Shown here piece after piece: positions 31,707 to 41,381 of a stretch of 64,000 nt of DNA. Source of the DNA: a virus. Where the stretch lies: IMG/VR virus record IMGVR_UViG_3300032238_001058, positions 1 through 64,000 of that record, one strand, 5' to 3'. The stretch's first letter is position 1, and the number at the start of each line of letters is the position of its first letter. Below the pieces are notes generated by a model. The model ran no database searches, was not told where the DNA came from, and saw only the letters and a program-made list of their open reading frames with translations. A program made the translations under genes and the position numbers.

Positions 31707-32510
31707 ATGACCTATTTGTCTGCCAAGAAAATCTATCCCGGCAACTGGGCTGAACCCCTGAACGGCTGGTATAAGAATATCGACAATAGCCAAGACGGTA
31801 CCAATGATGGTTCCAAAGGCGGCCCCACTTCTGTGCTGGCTACCCCTGGCTATCGTTATTTCCAACAGCGTGGTTACGTGGCAATTACTGCTACCTCTGG
31901 CACTGGCGCTGTTGCCTCTGCTGATGTGATCGTTCCCTCGCCTTACCGCCAGGACGACACCCGTACCGACATCACCGGCATGGTGATCTCTGGTACCAGC
32001 ACCCTCCCTGCTTACGTGTACCGCACCGCAATCTCCGTGGCTTCTGGCTGGGGTGATAACCGCGTGGCCTCTGGTGTGTATGCAGCTACTGGTAACGTCA
32101 TCTCCTTCGGTCGTAACAACAGTGGCAGCCCCACCGCTGCTTCCGGTGTTGGCGAAGGTGTGATTCAGGCTAACCTCACCTCCACCGTGTCTGGTACCCA
32201 AGCTGGCGAAATCTACTTCGCTGGTGGCACCGCTGGTTACGGCTCTGCTCCGTTCTTAATCGCCAGTGGTGCTGCTGGTGTTACTGCTGGTAACGTCAAC
32301 TACGCTGCTACCGCTGCTACCACCCTGAAGGTATTCGCCAAAGAAACTGTTAACAGTACTTCTACTTCCGGTGGTTTCTATATCTCCAGTGGTGATTCCG
32401 CTGCTGGCCTTACTGGGTACCTGGTGGTTGAAGTGTGCTACATTCAACCTGATGTGGCCCCTGGTTACGAAGATATTGATGGTTACCTGACGGGTCGCAC
32501 CGTTAGTTGA
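31707..32510 (+). CDS. Abundant structural protein (decoration/head)
   Basis: 267 aa; same high-expression codon use as the capsid gene. Ser/Thr/Gly/Ala-rich beta protein (YVAITATSGTGAVASADVIV, YLVVEVCYIQPDVAPG). Probably decorates the head; a tail-tube role cannot be excluded. Confidence 0.7.
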   Translation: MTYLSAKKIYPGNWAEPLNGWYKNIDNSQDGTNDGSKGGPTSVLATPGYRYFQQRGYVAITATSGTGAVASADVIVPSPYRQDDTRTDITGMVISGTSTLPAYVYRTAISVASGWGDNRVASGVYAATGNVISFGRNNSGSPTAASGVGEGVIQANLTSTVSGTQAGEIYFAGGTAGYGSAPFLIASGAAGVTAGNVNYAATAATTLKVFAKETVNSTSTSGGFYISSGDSAAGLTGYLVVEVCYIQPDVAPGYEDIDGYLTGRTVS

Positions 32511-32521
32511 TTAGGTTAAAC

Positions 32522-32546
32522 TAGGACCAGGTAAATACTGGTCCTA
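32522..32546 (+). promoter_or_regulatory. Perfect hairpin ending at the start codon
   Basis: TAGGACCAG / CTGGTCCTA, 9 bp, 7-nt loop; its last base is the A of ATG 32546. Likely to control ribosome access to the HhH gene. Confidence 0.6.
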
Positions 32547-32974
32547 TGACAACCCTTCCGTCAATGCTTTATCAGCACAAAAAAACCGGCGCACGCGTCA
32601 AGGTTGTAAGTGAATGGGATAACGGTGACTGGTTCATGGTCGAAGATCAGGACGGTCGTCTTTTCACCGCATACAAAACTGAGCTTGTGCCTGATGAAGA
32701 AGCCACGAAAAAAGTAAAAACTCTTCAGGTAAAAGATAAAGCTGCACAAGAAGAACCACGTACCTTTCCACCGGACGTGCGTTTAAACATTAATTCAGCT
32801 ACCGCACAAATGATCGCTGATCATATCAAAGGAGTTGGATTAAAAACAGCAAGAGAAATTAAAGACCTTCAAATGTCCTTATCGGGTGAAAGGTTCAACA
32901 CTCTCGAACAACTACGACAGGTTGGACGCATTGATTGGGACGCAGTGTTTGCTGCTGATTTAATAAGGGTTTAG
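32546..32974 (+). CDS. ComEA-like helix-hairpin-helix protein
   Basis: 142 aa. Residues ~75-140 (RLNINSATAQMIADHIKGVG, LKTAREIKDL) match the DNA-binding HhH repeat of ComEA-type proteins; the N-terminus is a small beta domain (GARVKVVSEWDNGDWFMVED). A non-specific DNA binder in the head region, perhaps at the connector. Confidence 0.75.
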   Translation: MTTLPSMLYQHKKTGARVKVVSEWDNGDWFMVEDQDGRLFTAYKTELVPDEEATKKVKTLQVKDKAAQEEPRTFPPDVRLNINSATAQMIADHIKGVGLKTAREIKDLQMSLSGERFNTLEQLRQVGRIDWDAVFAADLIRV

Positions 32975-32990
32975 TTCTCATCTTCAAGTG

Positions 32991-33014
32991 CCCCTGGGAA
33001 ACCGGGGGTTTTTT
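32991..33014 (+). terminator. Rho-independent terminator
   Basis: Stem CCCCTGG/CCGGGGG (one G-U) with a GAAA loop followed by six T; ends the capsid-HhH transcript. TAAAAT at 33020 restarts transcription. Confidence 0.9.
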
Positions 33015-33043
33015 AATCTTAAAATAGAGAATAAAACTAGATA

Positions 33044-33679
33044 ATGGCTAATCGCTCTATTGTTGATGTTGGCAAGTACCTCCAAAGATTTGGGTTAAAT
33101 GTTGGTGAAAACCCAGCGTTTGGCGGTGTTAGTAGTGGGCATTCTTTAACGGGATACCATCCTTCTGGTGAAGCAATTGATATACGTGATTGGCGTCCAG
33201 ATGTGGCACCTGCTTATGAAGGAGGTAAGCCAATTCCCTGGAAACAACGCACAGGTGAACTGTCATGGCGTGCAAAACAACTTAACAAATTAGGAATCTT
33301 TAACGAAGTTTTAGGCCCTGGTGACCAAGGTCATGACACTCATGTTCACTTAGCATTACAAGGTCAACAGGCAATTACTGATCCACAACTTGAATGGCTT
33401 GCTACCGGTCGCTATAAAACACCAGAAGGCAAACTGACGGATGTAATGCCAGGTGCTACACAAACTGGTTTTGGATCAACGGCATCTACAAGTACAGGCA
33501 CGGATCCAAAAGAATTTTTAGTTGGTTATTTACTTGGTACTGGATTAAGTGGTAATCCAAAAGAAAGTCCACAAACAACAATGAAACGTCAATTTGTACA
33601 GCAACTATTGCAGCCGCCTGATTCATCTGATATGATGATGCAATTTCTTTCAACTATGCCAAATCCGTACGCTGTTTAA
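33044..33679 (+). CDS. M15-like peptidoglycan peptidase
   Basis: 211 aa. H33/H39 with D46 (SGHSLTGYHPSGEAIDI) and H97/H100/H102 (HDTHVHL) give the metal-site pattern of the hedgehog/DD-peptidase superfamily, which cuts stem peptides. The last ~80 residues are Thr/Ser/Gln-rich. Among head-tail genes, so perhaps virion-borne for entry. Confidence 0.7.
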   Translation: MANRSIVDVGKYLQRFGLNVGENPAFGGVSSGHSLTGYHPSGEAIDIRDWRPDVAPAYEGGKPIPWKQRTGELSWRAKQLNKLGIFNEVLGPGDQGHDTHVHLALQGQQAITDPQLEWLATGRYKTPEGKLTDVMPGATQTGFGSTASTSTGTDPKEFLVGYLLGTGLSGNPKESPQTTMKRQFVQQLLQPPDSSDMMMQFLSTMPNPYAV

Positions 33680-33718
33680 TTCACTACATCTATAATTAAA
33701 AACATACGGAAGTAAGCT

Positions 33719-34180
33719 GTGCAGCTCAGCGATTTTGACAAAAGTAGAGTCCGGTACCACCTGGGCTACTTCACGGTTTCCGTGCCGGCGGGTGACTATG
33801 CTCGTTTAGAAGAAGCTCTTAACACGGTACCTGATTCTTATTTTTACGACAAAATTGCAATTCAAATTGGCCGTTGCGATACAGCTGAAAAGAAAACTGA
33901 AGTTGCCACTTCACCTTCTACTCGCCTTGAAAGCATTGCTGGTGACGTTGACCGTACTATTCGGTCAAGTAATGCCAAAGAAGCATTAAAAGTTTGGGAT
34001 GAAATCTACCTTTACGAAACAAATCGTTTAGCTGGTATTCTTTACGTTCCCAACTACAAAGATCCGTTCCAGGCTCGTTACCGTTACGAACGCTCTGGTG
34101 CAGAATTTATCCAGGCATTACCTGGACCAGCTGATGTTTCCGTTGGCACCCGCATCTATTTACATGAGGTTTGGAGGTAA
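33719..34180 (+). CDS. Putative head-tail connector protein
   Basis: 153 aa from GTG; helical, YDKIAIQIGRCDTAEK then IAGDVDRTIRSSNAKEAL, ending VGTRIYLHEVWR. Place and size fit an adaptor; inference. TATAAT at 33691. Confidence 0.6.
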   Translation: MQLSDFDKSRVRYHLGYFTVSVPAGDYARLEEALNTVPDSYFYDKIAIQIGRCDTAEKKTEVATSPSTRLESIAGDVDRTIRSSNAKEALKVWDEIYLYETNRLAGILYVPNYKDPFQARYRYERSGAEFIQALPGPADVSVGTRIYLHEVWR

Positions 34181-34182
34181 TT

Positions 34183-34992
34183 ATGGCAGGATTTAATCCT
34201 TCTTTTCGCCCAGGTAGTCAAGGCAACTTAGGCACTTCTCTCAATCAACTGGGAAGTAATTTAATGGGACTTGTGCGCCCGTTTCTACAACCAACTCCGT
34301 ATGGCACAAATCCCTGGGCGTCATCCGGAGCGCAGGGTGGCCATGTAAATGTTAAATCAGGCGGCCTTAGGAACTATGGTGCCAACTATAAACAGTCTGA
34401 ACAGGCCGCTGGTGCAGCCGCTGAACGTTTCCGTCCAGGTGCCGGGTTCCCTGGTCAACAAGGAAGTTCTTCTCTTGCCGCTGAACGTGCATATCAACAA
34501 GAAGCATCTCGCGTTGCACAGCTCACTGCACAAGACCCCGAGCTTAAGCGTTACGAATTAGCTCGTCAGAAAGCAGTTGCTGCAGGTCCTGGTTCTGCAG
34601 CCGAACAATCTGCAGAAGACCTCGGTATGCAGATGTGGGCAAAAGCAAACCCCACTCTTGCCGCAAATGTAAAACCTGGTCAAGCAGGATACGATGCAAT
34701 TCAAGGAACTTTAGCCGGCAATGCTGCGCGTGCAGGGCAAGGTTTTAAAATGCAGGAACAATTAGTCCCTACCCCCCAGGGATTTCCTACTAATGTGCCG
34801 GCCATGCCACAAGGATCAGGCTATGCCACAGGGTACAATATTACACAGCCCCTGGCGCAAACACCTGCCATTTCTTTTGGTGGTCAACAGCAGGCACCGG
34901 CTTCTACTCCTGCCACCGAAAGTATTTTTGGCCAGCCTTCGGTTATGGATGAAAAAATGTTTGAGCAATTCCTTAAACAAATTAAAAAATAA
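34183..34992 (+). CDS. Gly/Gln/Ala-rich structural protein
   Basis: 269 aa from ATG 34183 (GGAGG 5 nt upstream). Low complexity ends, a helical middle (AAERAYQQEASRVAQL, SAEDLGMQMWAKANPTL) and an acidic C-terminus. Unknown virion role. Confidence 0.65.
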   Translation: MAGFNPSFRPGSQGNLGTSLNQLGSNLMGLVRPFLQPTPYGTNPWASSGAQGGHVNVKSGGLRNYGANYKQSEQAAGAAAERFRPGAGFPGQQGSSSLAAERAYQQEASRVAQLTAQDPELKRYELARQKAVAAGPGSAAEQSAEDLGMQMWAKANPTLAANVKPGQAGYDAIQGTLAGNAARAGQGFKMQEQLVPTPQGFPTNVPAMPQGSGYATGYNITQPLAQTPAISFGGQQQAPASTPATESIFGQPSVMDEKMFEQFLKQIKK

Positions 34993-35041
34993 ACATCTGG
35001 CATTGCAACGCATGTAAGACCAGCCAACTGGACGCAGATCT

Positions 35042-35194
35042 ATGATCTATGGGTGCCAGTGTTGTCGCTTTAAACCAATGATTCTCTGCCCTAAGTTTGT
35101 TAAACGTACTTTGACTTATCTAGCTACGGCCCTTGCGCTGCAAACCGTATTTATCCCTGGTCTCAAAGCAAGTTCAAATTGGGTAGGAGAATAA
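35042..35194 (+). CDS. 50-aa membrane or exported microprotein
   Basis: MIYGCQCCRF start, then LTYLATALALQTVFIPGL, one hydrophobic helix after Lys/Arg, and a polar end ASSNWVGE. Lies 10 nt before the GH104 gene in an otherwise empty 212-nt gap. Holin, spanin or signal-peptide protein all possible. Confidence 0.45.
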   Translation: MIYGCQCCRFKPMILCPKFVKRTLTYLATALALQTVFIPGLKASSNWVGE

Positions 35195-35204
35195 GGCAAT
35201 CAAG

Positions 35205-35906
35205 ATGACTGAACGCGAACTATTACAAAGTTACGTATCAAAACCAGCCACTCAAAATGCATTGCGTGTTATTCGCTTTGCAGAAGGTACTGAACGTGGC
35301 GGGCCTGATTCTTATCGCGTTATGCTTGGCGGCGGTCTCGCTCCAGATTTAAAACAACATCCGGGCAAAGTTATCAAAAGCGGTCGTTACGCAAGTGACG
35401 CTGCAGGTGCTTATCAGTTTTTATCAACAACTTGGGACGCACAAGCAAAAGCTTTGGGGCTATCTGATTTCAGTGCTCCGAATCAAGATCTTGCCGCAAC
35501 TCGACTTCTACGAAATCGGTTAATGCCGATTGGGGGGTTATCCACTTTAGAAAAAGAAGGATTCAGTCCTCGCGTATCTGCAGCATTGGCACCTGAGTGG
35601 GCATCTTTACCTACTGAAAGCGGCAAAAGCTATTACGGACAACCTGTCAAAAATCTTTCTGAATTACAGAAAGTTTATGGGCAAGTTGCCACACCTTCTT
35701 CCACTGCGCAACAACAATCTGGTAGTGGGCAGGACACATCTTCTGGTAGTTTTCTTCAAGGGTTTTTGTCGGCAATGACTGATAATCAACCTAAGGAACT
35801 TTCTGTTACAGATTTGGTAAAGCAAGAACTAATGGCAAAACTTCTGTCGCCTCCTTCAGAAATGAACCCACTTGATTTTTTAGCTAATATGAGACCTTAT
35901 GGTTAA
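35205..35906 (+). CDS. GH104-like muramidase (lambda R type)
   Basis: 233 aa. RVIRFAEGTERGG, then SDAAGAYQFLSTTWDAQAKA, LGLSDFSAPNQDLAA and APEWASLPTESGKSYYGQP are the marks of the lambda-endolysin/GH104 family, which cleaves glycan strands. A ~70-residue extension follows. Its place among structural genes suggests a virion-associated enzyme. Confidence 0.8.
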   Translation: MTERELLQSYVSKPATQNALRVIRFAEGTERGGPDSYRVMLGGGLAPDLKQHPGKVIKSGRYASDAAGAYQFLSTTWDAQAKALGLSDFSAPNQDLAATRLLRNRLMPIGGLSTLEKEGFSPRVSAALAPEWASLPTESGKSYYGQPVKNLSELQKVYGQVATPSSTAQQQSGSGQDTSSGSFLQGFLSAMTDNQPKELSVTDLVKQELMAKLLSPPSEMNPLDFLANMRPYG

Positions 35907-35948
35907 ATCACGTTAGAATTGGAAAATCAGTAAAAGCGCAGTAGAACA

Positions 35949-36728
35949 TTGAGTTCGACATCGACAAACAAACAACCTCTGTTGGTTGATCGCCCACTGT
36001 TTGATTCAGTGCGTGTAACTACTCAAACCGTAGGTAGTGCATCTTCTAATACGTTGTTTGTCCAGGGGGGCCAAGCACCTTCCATCTTGGTGGACATGGA
36101 TGCTTCCTTGAGTGAAGATAATAACAGTGGTGGTGTGGTTGATTCCATCAGTATTGTCCGCAATGATTACTACCGTGATCCGGACTATACGGTAGCCACC
36201 ACAACTTCTGGCACGCCCATTTCGTTGACCAGTGGTCAAATTGTTTTTATTTCTCAAACTGGCGTTCTTGCTACTCCTGCGCAAAGCGGGTATGGTTATT
36301 ACACTTACACAGGGGCAACCACTTTAACGGGCATCAACACCAGCTTGATTTATTCAGGCGGTATTGCCAGTGGATTTAGTTACAACGGAATTAAATACGG
36401 ATACCAGCCTGAAGTTACCTTTGTGGTTTATCAAACCCGTGGTACAACTACGCCAATCCCTGCTTCTGGCGACTACAAAATTGTGTTTGCCAAACGACTG
36501 CCGGCCGATGCTCAAGAGGTTGATTGCTCTGACGTAATGCCTCAATTGGCTACACCTGTTGTTTCCGCAGGTAATACAAATGGACTTGGTCAAACTGCGC
36601 CTTTACGCAATAAAGGAATCTATCTAGAACGTGGCGATCGTCTTTATGTAGGTGTATTCCCTGATGGTCCCAATATTTCTGGATATACCCCTGGTGCGCA
36701 CGTTTATGCGCAAGGCGGATTTTTCTAA
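35949..36728 (+). CDS. Beta-rich structural protein
   Basis: 259 aa; the only available start is TTG 35949 (next TAGAAT at 35914). Ser/Thr/Gly/Tyr-rich (SIVRNDYYRDPDYTV), ends AHVYAQGGFF. Similar in style to the 31707 protein; unknown. Confidence 0.6.
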   Translation: MSSTSTNKQPLLVDRPLFDSVRVTTQTVGSASSNTLFVQGGQAPSILVDMDASLSEDNNSGGVVDSISIVRNDYYRDPDYTVATTTSGTPISLTSGQIVFISQTGVLATPAQSGYGYYTYTGATTLTGINTSLIYSGGIASGFSYNGIKYGYQPEVTFVVYQTRGTTTPIPASGDYKIVFAKRLPADAQEVDCSDVMPQLATPVVSAGNTNGLGQTAPLRNKGIYLERGDRLYVGVFPDGPNISGYTPGAHVYAQGGFF

Positions 36729-36731
36729 ACT

Positions 36732-38192
36732 ATGTCGCCCAAGAAAGGTGATCTTTTTGGTAACTTCAACCAAAAAATCGAATTTCAACCAGCGTCTATC
36801 AAACCAATAACTACCGAGTTTTCTCGTGGTGCCGTACCTGACTCCATTGTTGCAATGGATAGGGAATCATCTTGGGCACGGTGGCGTCGTGGATATGAAC
36901 TGTCTGTAACGGTAGGAATTCAACGGGGATTAACATTCCCCTTCCGTTACACAATGCCAACACCACCAGGAACTACGGTACCCCCTGGCAACCAACCGTT
37001 AATTGTTGGTGTTGTACAAGGATTTCCAACTTCAAACAGAGAGTTTGCAATTCATTGGACCGGCTGTCGTGTTGGTGCTTTACTCCGTTTTGATAATGTT
37101 TTTGATTCCACTGGTACTAGGGCAAGCGTTGCTTCCATAACTGAAGACGCAGATAACTGGTATGTACAACTGGCTGGCACCTGGAGCAGCAGCAACCCGC
37201 TCCCAGCCCCTCTCTACGTGCCCCCAGTGGGCGGCAATGCGGCACTTAAACCACTGAACGGCGAGATCGTTGAGGACCGCCTCCTGGAGCCTGGTGGGAC
37301 TCCTCTGACAAGTGATACGTTAAACGCCGCCACCAACAAAAAATATGGGTATGTACAGGCTTTACTTCTGGATGTAAATGGAACATCTGGTGTTCTTACA
37401 TTAAAGAAAGCAGGATCTTTTGAATCAACGCCAGACGGTGTTTTTATTACACCAGCAAGCCGCCCTCCGGCCATCAATAGATTCTTGACACTTGGTACAA
37501 GGTACGCATGTACTTGCCAAGATTTTAGTCGTCGTAGCTATGCGTATTTCCGTGACATGTTAGGGAGTTCTACCAAGAGATTTCCTTATACAAAACCTTC
37601 ATCTTTAAAGTACGGCCGGCACGAGTTAATTACAAACTCTGATGGCAGCATCAATAACAATGCTGTCACTAATGAAGACGTAAATAGAAAACTTACTCTT
37701 ACTTTTGAATCTCTTGATAACCCTGGTTTGTTTAGGGATTTTGGTGGACGATATCTTCGTAATGTTCCAAGTGCAGGAGCAGCAGAAGGCCCTGGTACTT
37801 TTGTTGACTACAAGGCAGTTAACAATCAGATTGTTAGTTTTGATGATTACTGGACGCCGTTGTTAGATGAGATGCGTTACTGCAAACACATCTACGCATT
37901 ACGTTTCCAAGAAGGTATCATCCTTCCAGAACCGTCTGACGTACCTATTGACATGGAGGAGGGAATGGTGCGATGGGAGCAAAAGCTAGTTAATGAATCA
38001 AGTGTTATGAAAAAACATGCTGAATATGTTGATTCTGTTAATGGCCTTAAGTACATGGATTTGCCTCCAAGTAATTTCCAATCTCCACAAGTACTTCCAA
38101 TGATGCAAAAACTTTTAAACGTTCCGACTAGTTTTATTAAACGTGCTAACTTTGAAATACAACGAAAAGACGGAGCGTTCACCAGTGGCTGA
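36732..38192 (+). CDS. Structural protein, probably tail
   Basis: 486 aa. WARWRRGYELSVTVG near residue 50, a GC-richer stretch around residues 150-195, CTCQDFSRRSYAYFRD near 260, and a helical acidic end. Starts 3 nt after the previous stop. No family recognised. Confidence 0.65.
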   Translation: MSPKKGDLFGNFNQKIEFQPASIKPITTEFSRGAVPDSIVAMDRESSWARWRRGYELSVTVGIQRGLTFPFRYTMPTPPGTTVPPGNQPLIVGVVQGFPTSNREFAIHWTGCRVGALLRFDNVFDSTGTRASVASITEDADNWYVQLAGTWSSSNPLPAPLYVPPVGGNAALKPLNGEIVEDRLLEPGGTPLTSDTLNAATNKKYGYVQALLLDVNGTSGVLTLKKAGSFESTPDGVFITPASRPPAINRFLTLGTRYACTCQDFSRRSYAYFRDMLGSSTKRFPYTKPSSLKYGRHELITNSDGSINNNAVTNEDVNRKLTLTFESLDNPGLFRDFGGRYLRNVPSAGAAEGPGTFVDYKAVNNQIVSFDDYWTPLLDEMRYCKHIYALRFQEGIILPEPSDVPIDMEEGMVRWEQKLVNESSVMKKHAEYVDSVNGLKYMDLPPSNFQSPQVLPMMQKLLNVPTSFIKRANFEIQRKDGAFTSG

Positions 38193-38406
38193 ATTTGGAG
38201 ATGTAGTAGAAACTAAATACGTTTTATCCCCTGAACAATTAGGTACTAGTGCCTTTGGTAACAGCACGGTTTACTACAGTGGCAGTCCAATTGTCTATTC
38301 TCCTGGAGATGTGGTTAATTTTCCCTATACCAGTGGAGAACTTTCTACAATGGAAGCAGTTGGTTTAGCCTGGAGCGCATATGCAAGCGGCATTGAACCA
38401 GCATAA
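38185..38406 (+). CDS. Small structural-type protein
   Basis: 73 aa from GTG 38185 (GGAG upstream, 8-nt overlap with the previous stop); an ATG at 38143 would overlap by 50 nt. Beta-rich start, helical end (MEAVGLAWSAYASGIEPA). Confidence 0.6.
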   Translation: MAEFGDVVETKYVLSPEQLGTSAFGNSTVYYSGSPIVYSPGDVVNFPYTSGELSTMEAVGLAWSAYASGIEPA

Positions 38407-38435
38407 AAAAACAGCCCCGAATTAACGGAGCTGTT
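38404..38435. terminator. Bidirectional terminator
   Basis: AACAGC/GCTGTT plus CCG/CGG across one mismatch; seven T on the minus side and TCTTTTT on the plus side, between convergent genes. Confidence 0.8.
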
Positions 38436-38454
38436 GTTCCCCTCTTTTTAGGAC

Positions 38455-38688
38455 TTACGCAACGGCGGTAAGCTCTTTTTGTTTAGCAAGGTGTTTACGT
38501 ACTGCATTTACATTCCACAGATAGCTATCCCTGGAGCGAGTAGAAGGAAATGCTGCAAAATGCGGGCCAAGCTTTAAGGTGCCGTCATCGCGGTATTTAA
38601 AAAGCGTCTTGCGGTCAATGCCAAGAAGCTCCTCTGCTTGCTGAACAGAGACCCAGCCCGGATGCTTAGCCATAAAGGTGGCAGTCAT
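38455..38688 (-). CDS. Excisionase/MerR-like HTH protein
   Basis: 77 aa; WVSVQQAEELLGIDRKTLFKY is a winged-helix start as in excisionase-type proteins. AGAGG lies 5 nt before ATG 38688. A lone minus-strand gene among late genes, hence a likely transcription regulator. Confidence 0.75.
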   Translation of the reverse strand: MTATFMAKHPGWVSVQQAEELLGIDRKTLFKYRDDGTLKLGPHFAAFPSTRSRDSYLWNVNAVRKHLAKQKELTAVA

Positions 38689-38809
38689 TACCTCTGTACC
38701 TTACACGACAAGACTGATCCGTCAACCGTCTTAAACAAATTTTTATCTTTTGTCTTTTGAAGGAAAAACGCATAGGGAAATTAGAATCAATTAACGGCAA
38801 TTGAAGAGC

Positions 38810-39166
38810 ATGTTTTGCAGCCAGCACGAGCCCCTTGCCCTGCTAGTTGAATTAACCCCAAAACTTGCCAAGAAACGATTTAGAGAAAGTATATATCAAG
38901 CTTGGGATTGTAAATGTGTTTATTGCGAAGAACAGGCCACAAGCCTGGATCATGTTGTACCACGATTTAAATCTGGCTGCTCTAATAGGAATAACCTGGT
39001 GCCTGCATGTACTAAATGCAATGCAAATAAAGCATCATCTGAAATGGAACTATGGTACCGTCAACAGTCTTTTTTTACGGAAGAAAAGCTAAGTAGAATA
39101 AAAGCTTGGATGAAGCCCGAAGGTTTCACTTTGATTGATTTACAGCTACATAAAGAAGCATCATGA
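38810..39166 (+). CDS. HNH endonuclease
   Basis: 118 aa. CVYCEEQATSLDHVVPRF, GCSNRNNLVPACTKCN and KAS give the complete HNH/zinc pattern (two CxxC, DH, N). A TTG three codons upstream is possible. ATGA overlap with the next gene. A free-standing homing-type nuclease; TAGAAT at 38782. Confidence 0.85.
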   Translation: MFCSQHEPLALLVELTPKLAKKRFRESIYQAWDCKCVYCEEQATSLDHVVPRFKSGCSNRNNLVPACTKCNANKASSEMELWYRQQSFFTEEKLSRIKAWMKPEGFTLIDLQLHKEAS

Positions 39167-41376
39167 TTCGTTTTGAAAACGTAGGCGGTTTATTAAAACC
39201 TGTTCTGCCTAATGACGCAACAAACGATGAAGTTACGGTTGCGGAAACGATTGCACAACGCTTTAACGGCATTCAAGGCCCTGGCGAAAACTATAAAACA
39301 TTAATGGAGTCTCTTGATCAGACTCTTCAAAAAAACAACAGCAATGCCAAAAACTATATTGATGATGAAACAATTGCAACGGTTGAGAATTTTTACCAAA
39401 AAGCAACTGGTATACAGCCATGGGATTCTTCTAAACAAGGAGTTTCACTTGACAAATTTGATCCAAAGTTCTATGCAAAGCAAGTTCCAAAAGAAGTTCA
39501 GAGCTGGAATAATGCATCTACCTCTGTTTCATTTGCTGGCAAAAAAATTCCAGACATTGACATTACAAAAAAGTATCCGGATTTAGATTCATTTTTGCAC
39601 GCAGACTATACATTTGTTGGCGCTCCTGCTGGGCGTTTAGGTAAACCTAAACCCCTGGAAACTTACACAGAAACTTTACGGCCTCCTACTGATGCCGAGC
39701 GACAAATACTACGTGAAATATTGTTGAGCAAAACAACTGAAAGACCTACTTCTATTGCTGAGTTAGCCACGCAAAAGTACGTTGATACACAAGGAGAAAA
39801 AACATTTGGCGCTTTGTCAGCTGATGTTTTAAAACAAACTCTTGATGAATACGGTAAAGCTCTTAAAGAACAAGGCATGGTTGACATGCTTCAAGGCATG
39901 GGCATGCCCAATGTCAACAACTTTAAGCAAGACATTAAGAACTCAATTCTTGGGGATGTGGGCGCTGGTGGGTACATGGGCTTTGGAAGTGATTCCAAAT
40001 CAGGTAAAAAATTATCAGACAGTTTGGACCGCAGTCTTGGCATAGGTTCATCCGTCCAATACAACTGGCAGAAATGGTTTGACGAAACCTTGACAAAACG
40101 ATATCAAACAATTTCTGAAGTCAGGGACCCAGTGGATGCATCTAAGGTTTACAAGATTGAAAAAGAATTTGCTAACTCTTTTGTTCAAAATTACTTGAAG
40201 CCTAGATTTGATACGTCAAAATCCATAGCTGAGTTTGTTAGTTACATGGACGTTAAAAATAACGAGCAAAATGTTTTGCAAACACAACTTGCCTCAAGTG
40301 CTTTAAAAGATTTTGCCAATAACCAAGCGCAAGCATATATTAATCAACTTGGTTCCAAAGCAACACAAAAAGAATTTGACCCTAGTTTCTACTGGAATCC
40401 CGAACTGCTTTCAGGAACTGATCAAACAGGTAAAAGTAATTTATATACACAGCAAAAACAAGAAGTTCAAAGTTCCTGGGACGCACGCAACAGTGATCAA
40501 GTTATAAAAGACGGAAAAACCTGGGGTCAACTTGCTTATGAATATGGAATTAATCTAGAAGATAAAAATGATTTTGCCCGTCTACATTATGTTGTACTTG
40601 GTAAAGATAAAAACTATGACCCAGTTGCTGACTCATATTCCACAAAAGATTTAGCTGCATTTATTCAGGGTCCTCTTGCAGATGCTTTACAGAGTCAAAA
40701 AACTTCTTTTGGTAATCCTGTATTTCTTGGTTTTGTTTCAGCAGAACAAAAAGCTAAGGAATTTGTAGACAAGTTAAATGTTTCAAGCTTGCCAGCAGAT
40801 CTTCAAACAAAATTAACAGATCTTGGCTACAACACAAAAACAGATTCTACTGATGAAATTAAAAGCGCTTTGGTGAATATTTTAAGTACTGATCCAGCGA
40901 TTGATATCCGTGCACGCATTAAAGAGTTAAACGAACAAAAGATTAAACCAACGCAAGAACAACTTGGGGCAGGATATATTCAACGTGATACCGATCAAAA
41001 AGTTGAAGCGCCTGCAGGGGGTAGCGCACTGTTTAAGATCTTTCAAAAAGCAGGGTATGGTGGAAATGAATCGGAGTTTTATACTGAGTTTTTTCCCGAC
41101 GCCACTGAAGAGGATAAGAGTTTGAATATTTTGAGTTCAGGACAAAAAAGCTCGTCTAAAGATTTGCAAAACTTGATGGGATTTAATTTACCTGACCTTT
41201 CAGATCCGTTTGTTGCAATGACTTCAATTGATAACATGCTTTCTGATGATACTATAAAAAAGAAAGAAACGTATAAACCGACTCGCTCTAGTTACTTTGA
41301 TTACTTTACAGACGAAAAAGATGAAGGTGCTCCTTCTCTCTTTGGTGGAACTGGCCTTGGTTCATTCTTTGGTTAA
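39163..41376 (+). CDS. Large putative virion protein
   Basis: 737 aa, Lys/Gln/Asp-rich, mostly helical, no enzyme motif. It contains a QTGKSN stretch but no Walker context. C-terminus ends FGGTGLGSFFG. Could be an internal or tail protein. Confidence 0.65.
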   Translation: MIRFENVGGLLKPVLPNDATNDEVTVAETIAQRFNGIQGPGENYKTLMESLDQTLQKNNSNAKNYIDDETIATVENFYQKATGIQPWDSSKQGVSLDKFDPKFYAKQVPKEVQSWNNASTSVSFAGKKIPDIDITKKYPDLDSFLHADYTFVGAPAGRLGKPKPLETYTETLRPPTDAERQILREILLSKTTERPTSIAELATQKYVDTQGEKTFGALSADVLKQTLDEYGKALKEQGMVDMLQGMGMPNVNNFKQDIKNSILGDVGAGGYMGFGSDSKSGKKLSDSLDRSLGIGSSVQYNWQKWFDETLTKRYQTISEVRDPVDASKVYKIEKEFANSFVQNYLKPRFDTSKSIAEFVSYMDVKNNEQNVLQTQLASSALKDFANNQAQAYINQLGSKATQKEFDPSFYWNPELLSGTDQTGKSNLYTQQKQEVQSSWDARNSDQVIKDGKTWGQLAYEYGINLEDKNDFARLHYVVLGKDKNYDPVADSYSTKDLAAFIQGPLADALQSQKTSFGNPVFLGFVSAEQKAKEFVDKLNVSSLPADLQTKLTDLGYNTKTDSTDEIKSALVNILSTDPAIDIRARIKELNEQKIKPTQEQLGAGYIQRDTDQKVEAPAGGSALFKIFQKAGYGGNESEFYTEFFPDATEEDKSLNILSSGQKSSSKDLQNLMGFNLPDLSDPFVAMTSIDNMLSDDTIKKKETYKPTRSSYFDYFTDEKDEGAPSLFGGTGLGSFFG

Positions 41377-41381
41377 CAACT

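Noticed and set aside
31596-32201. 201-codon frame antisense to the second structural protein
   Set aside because: Same codon-use effect; Gly/Thr/His-rich product without any motif.
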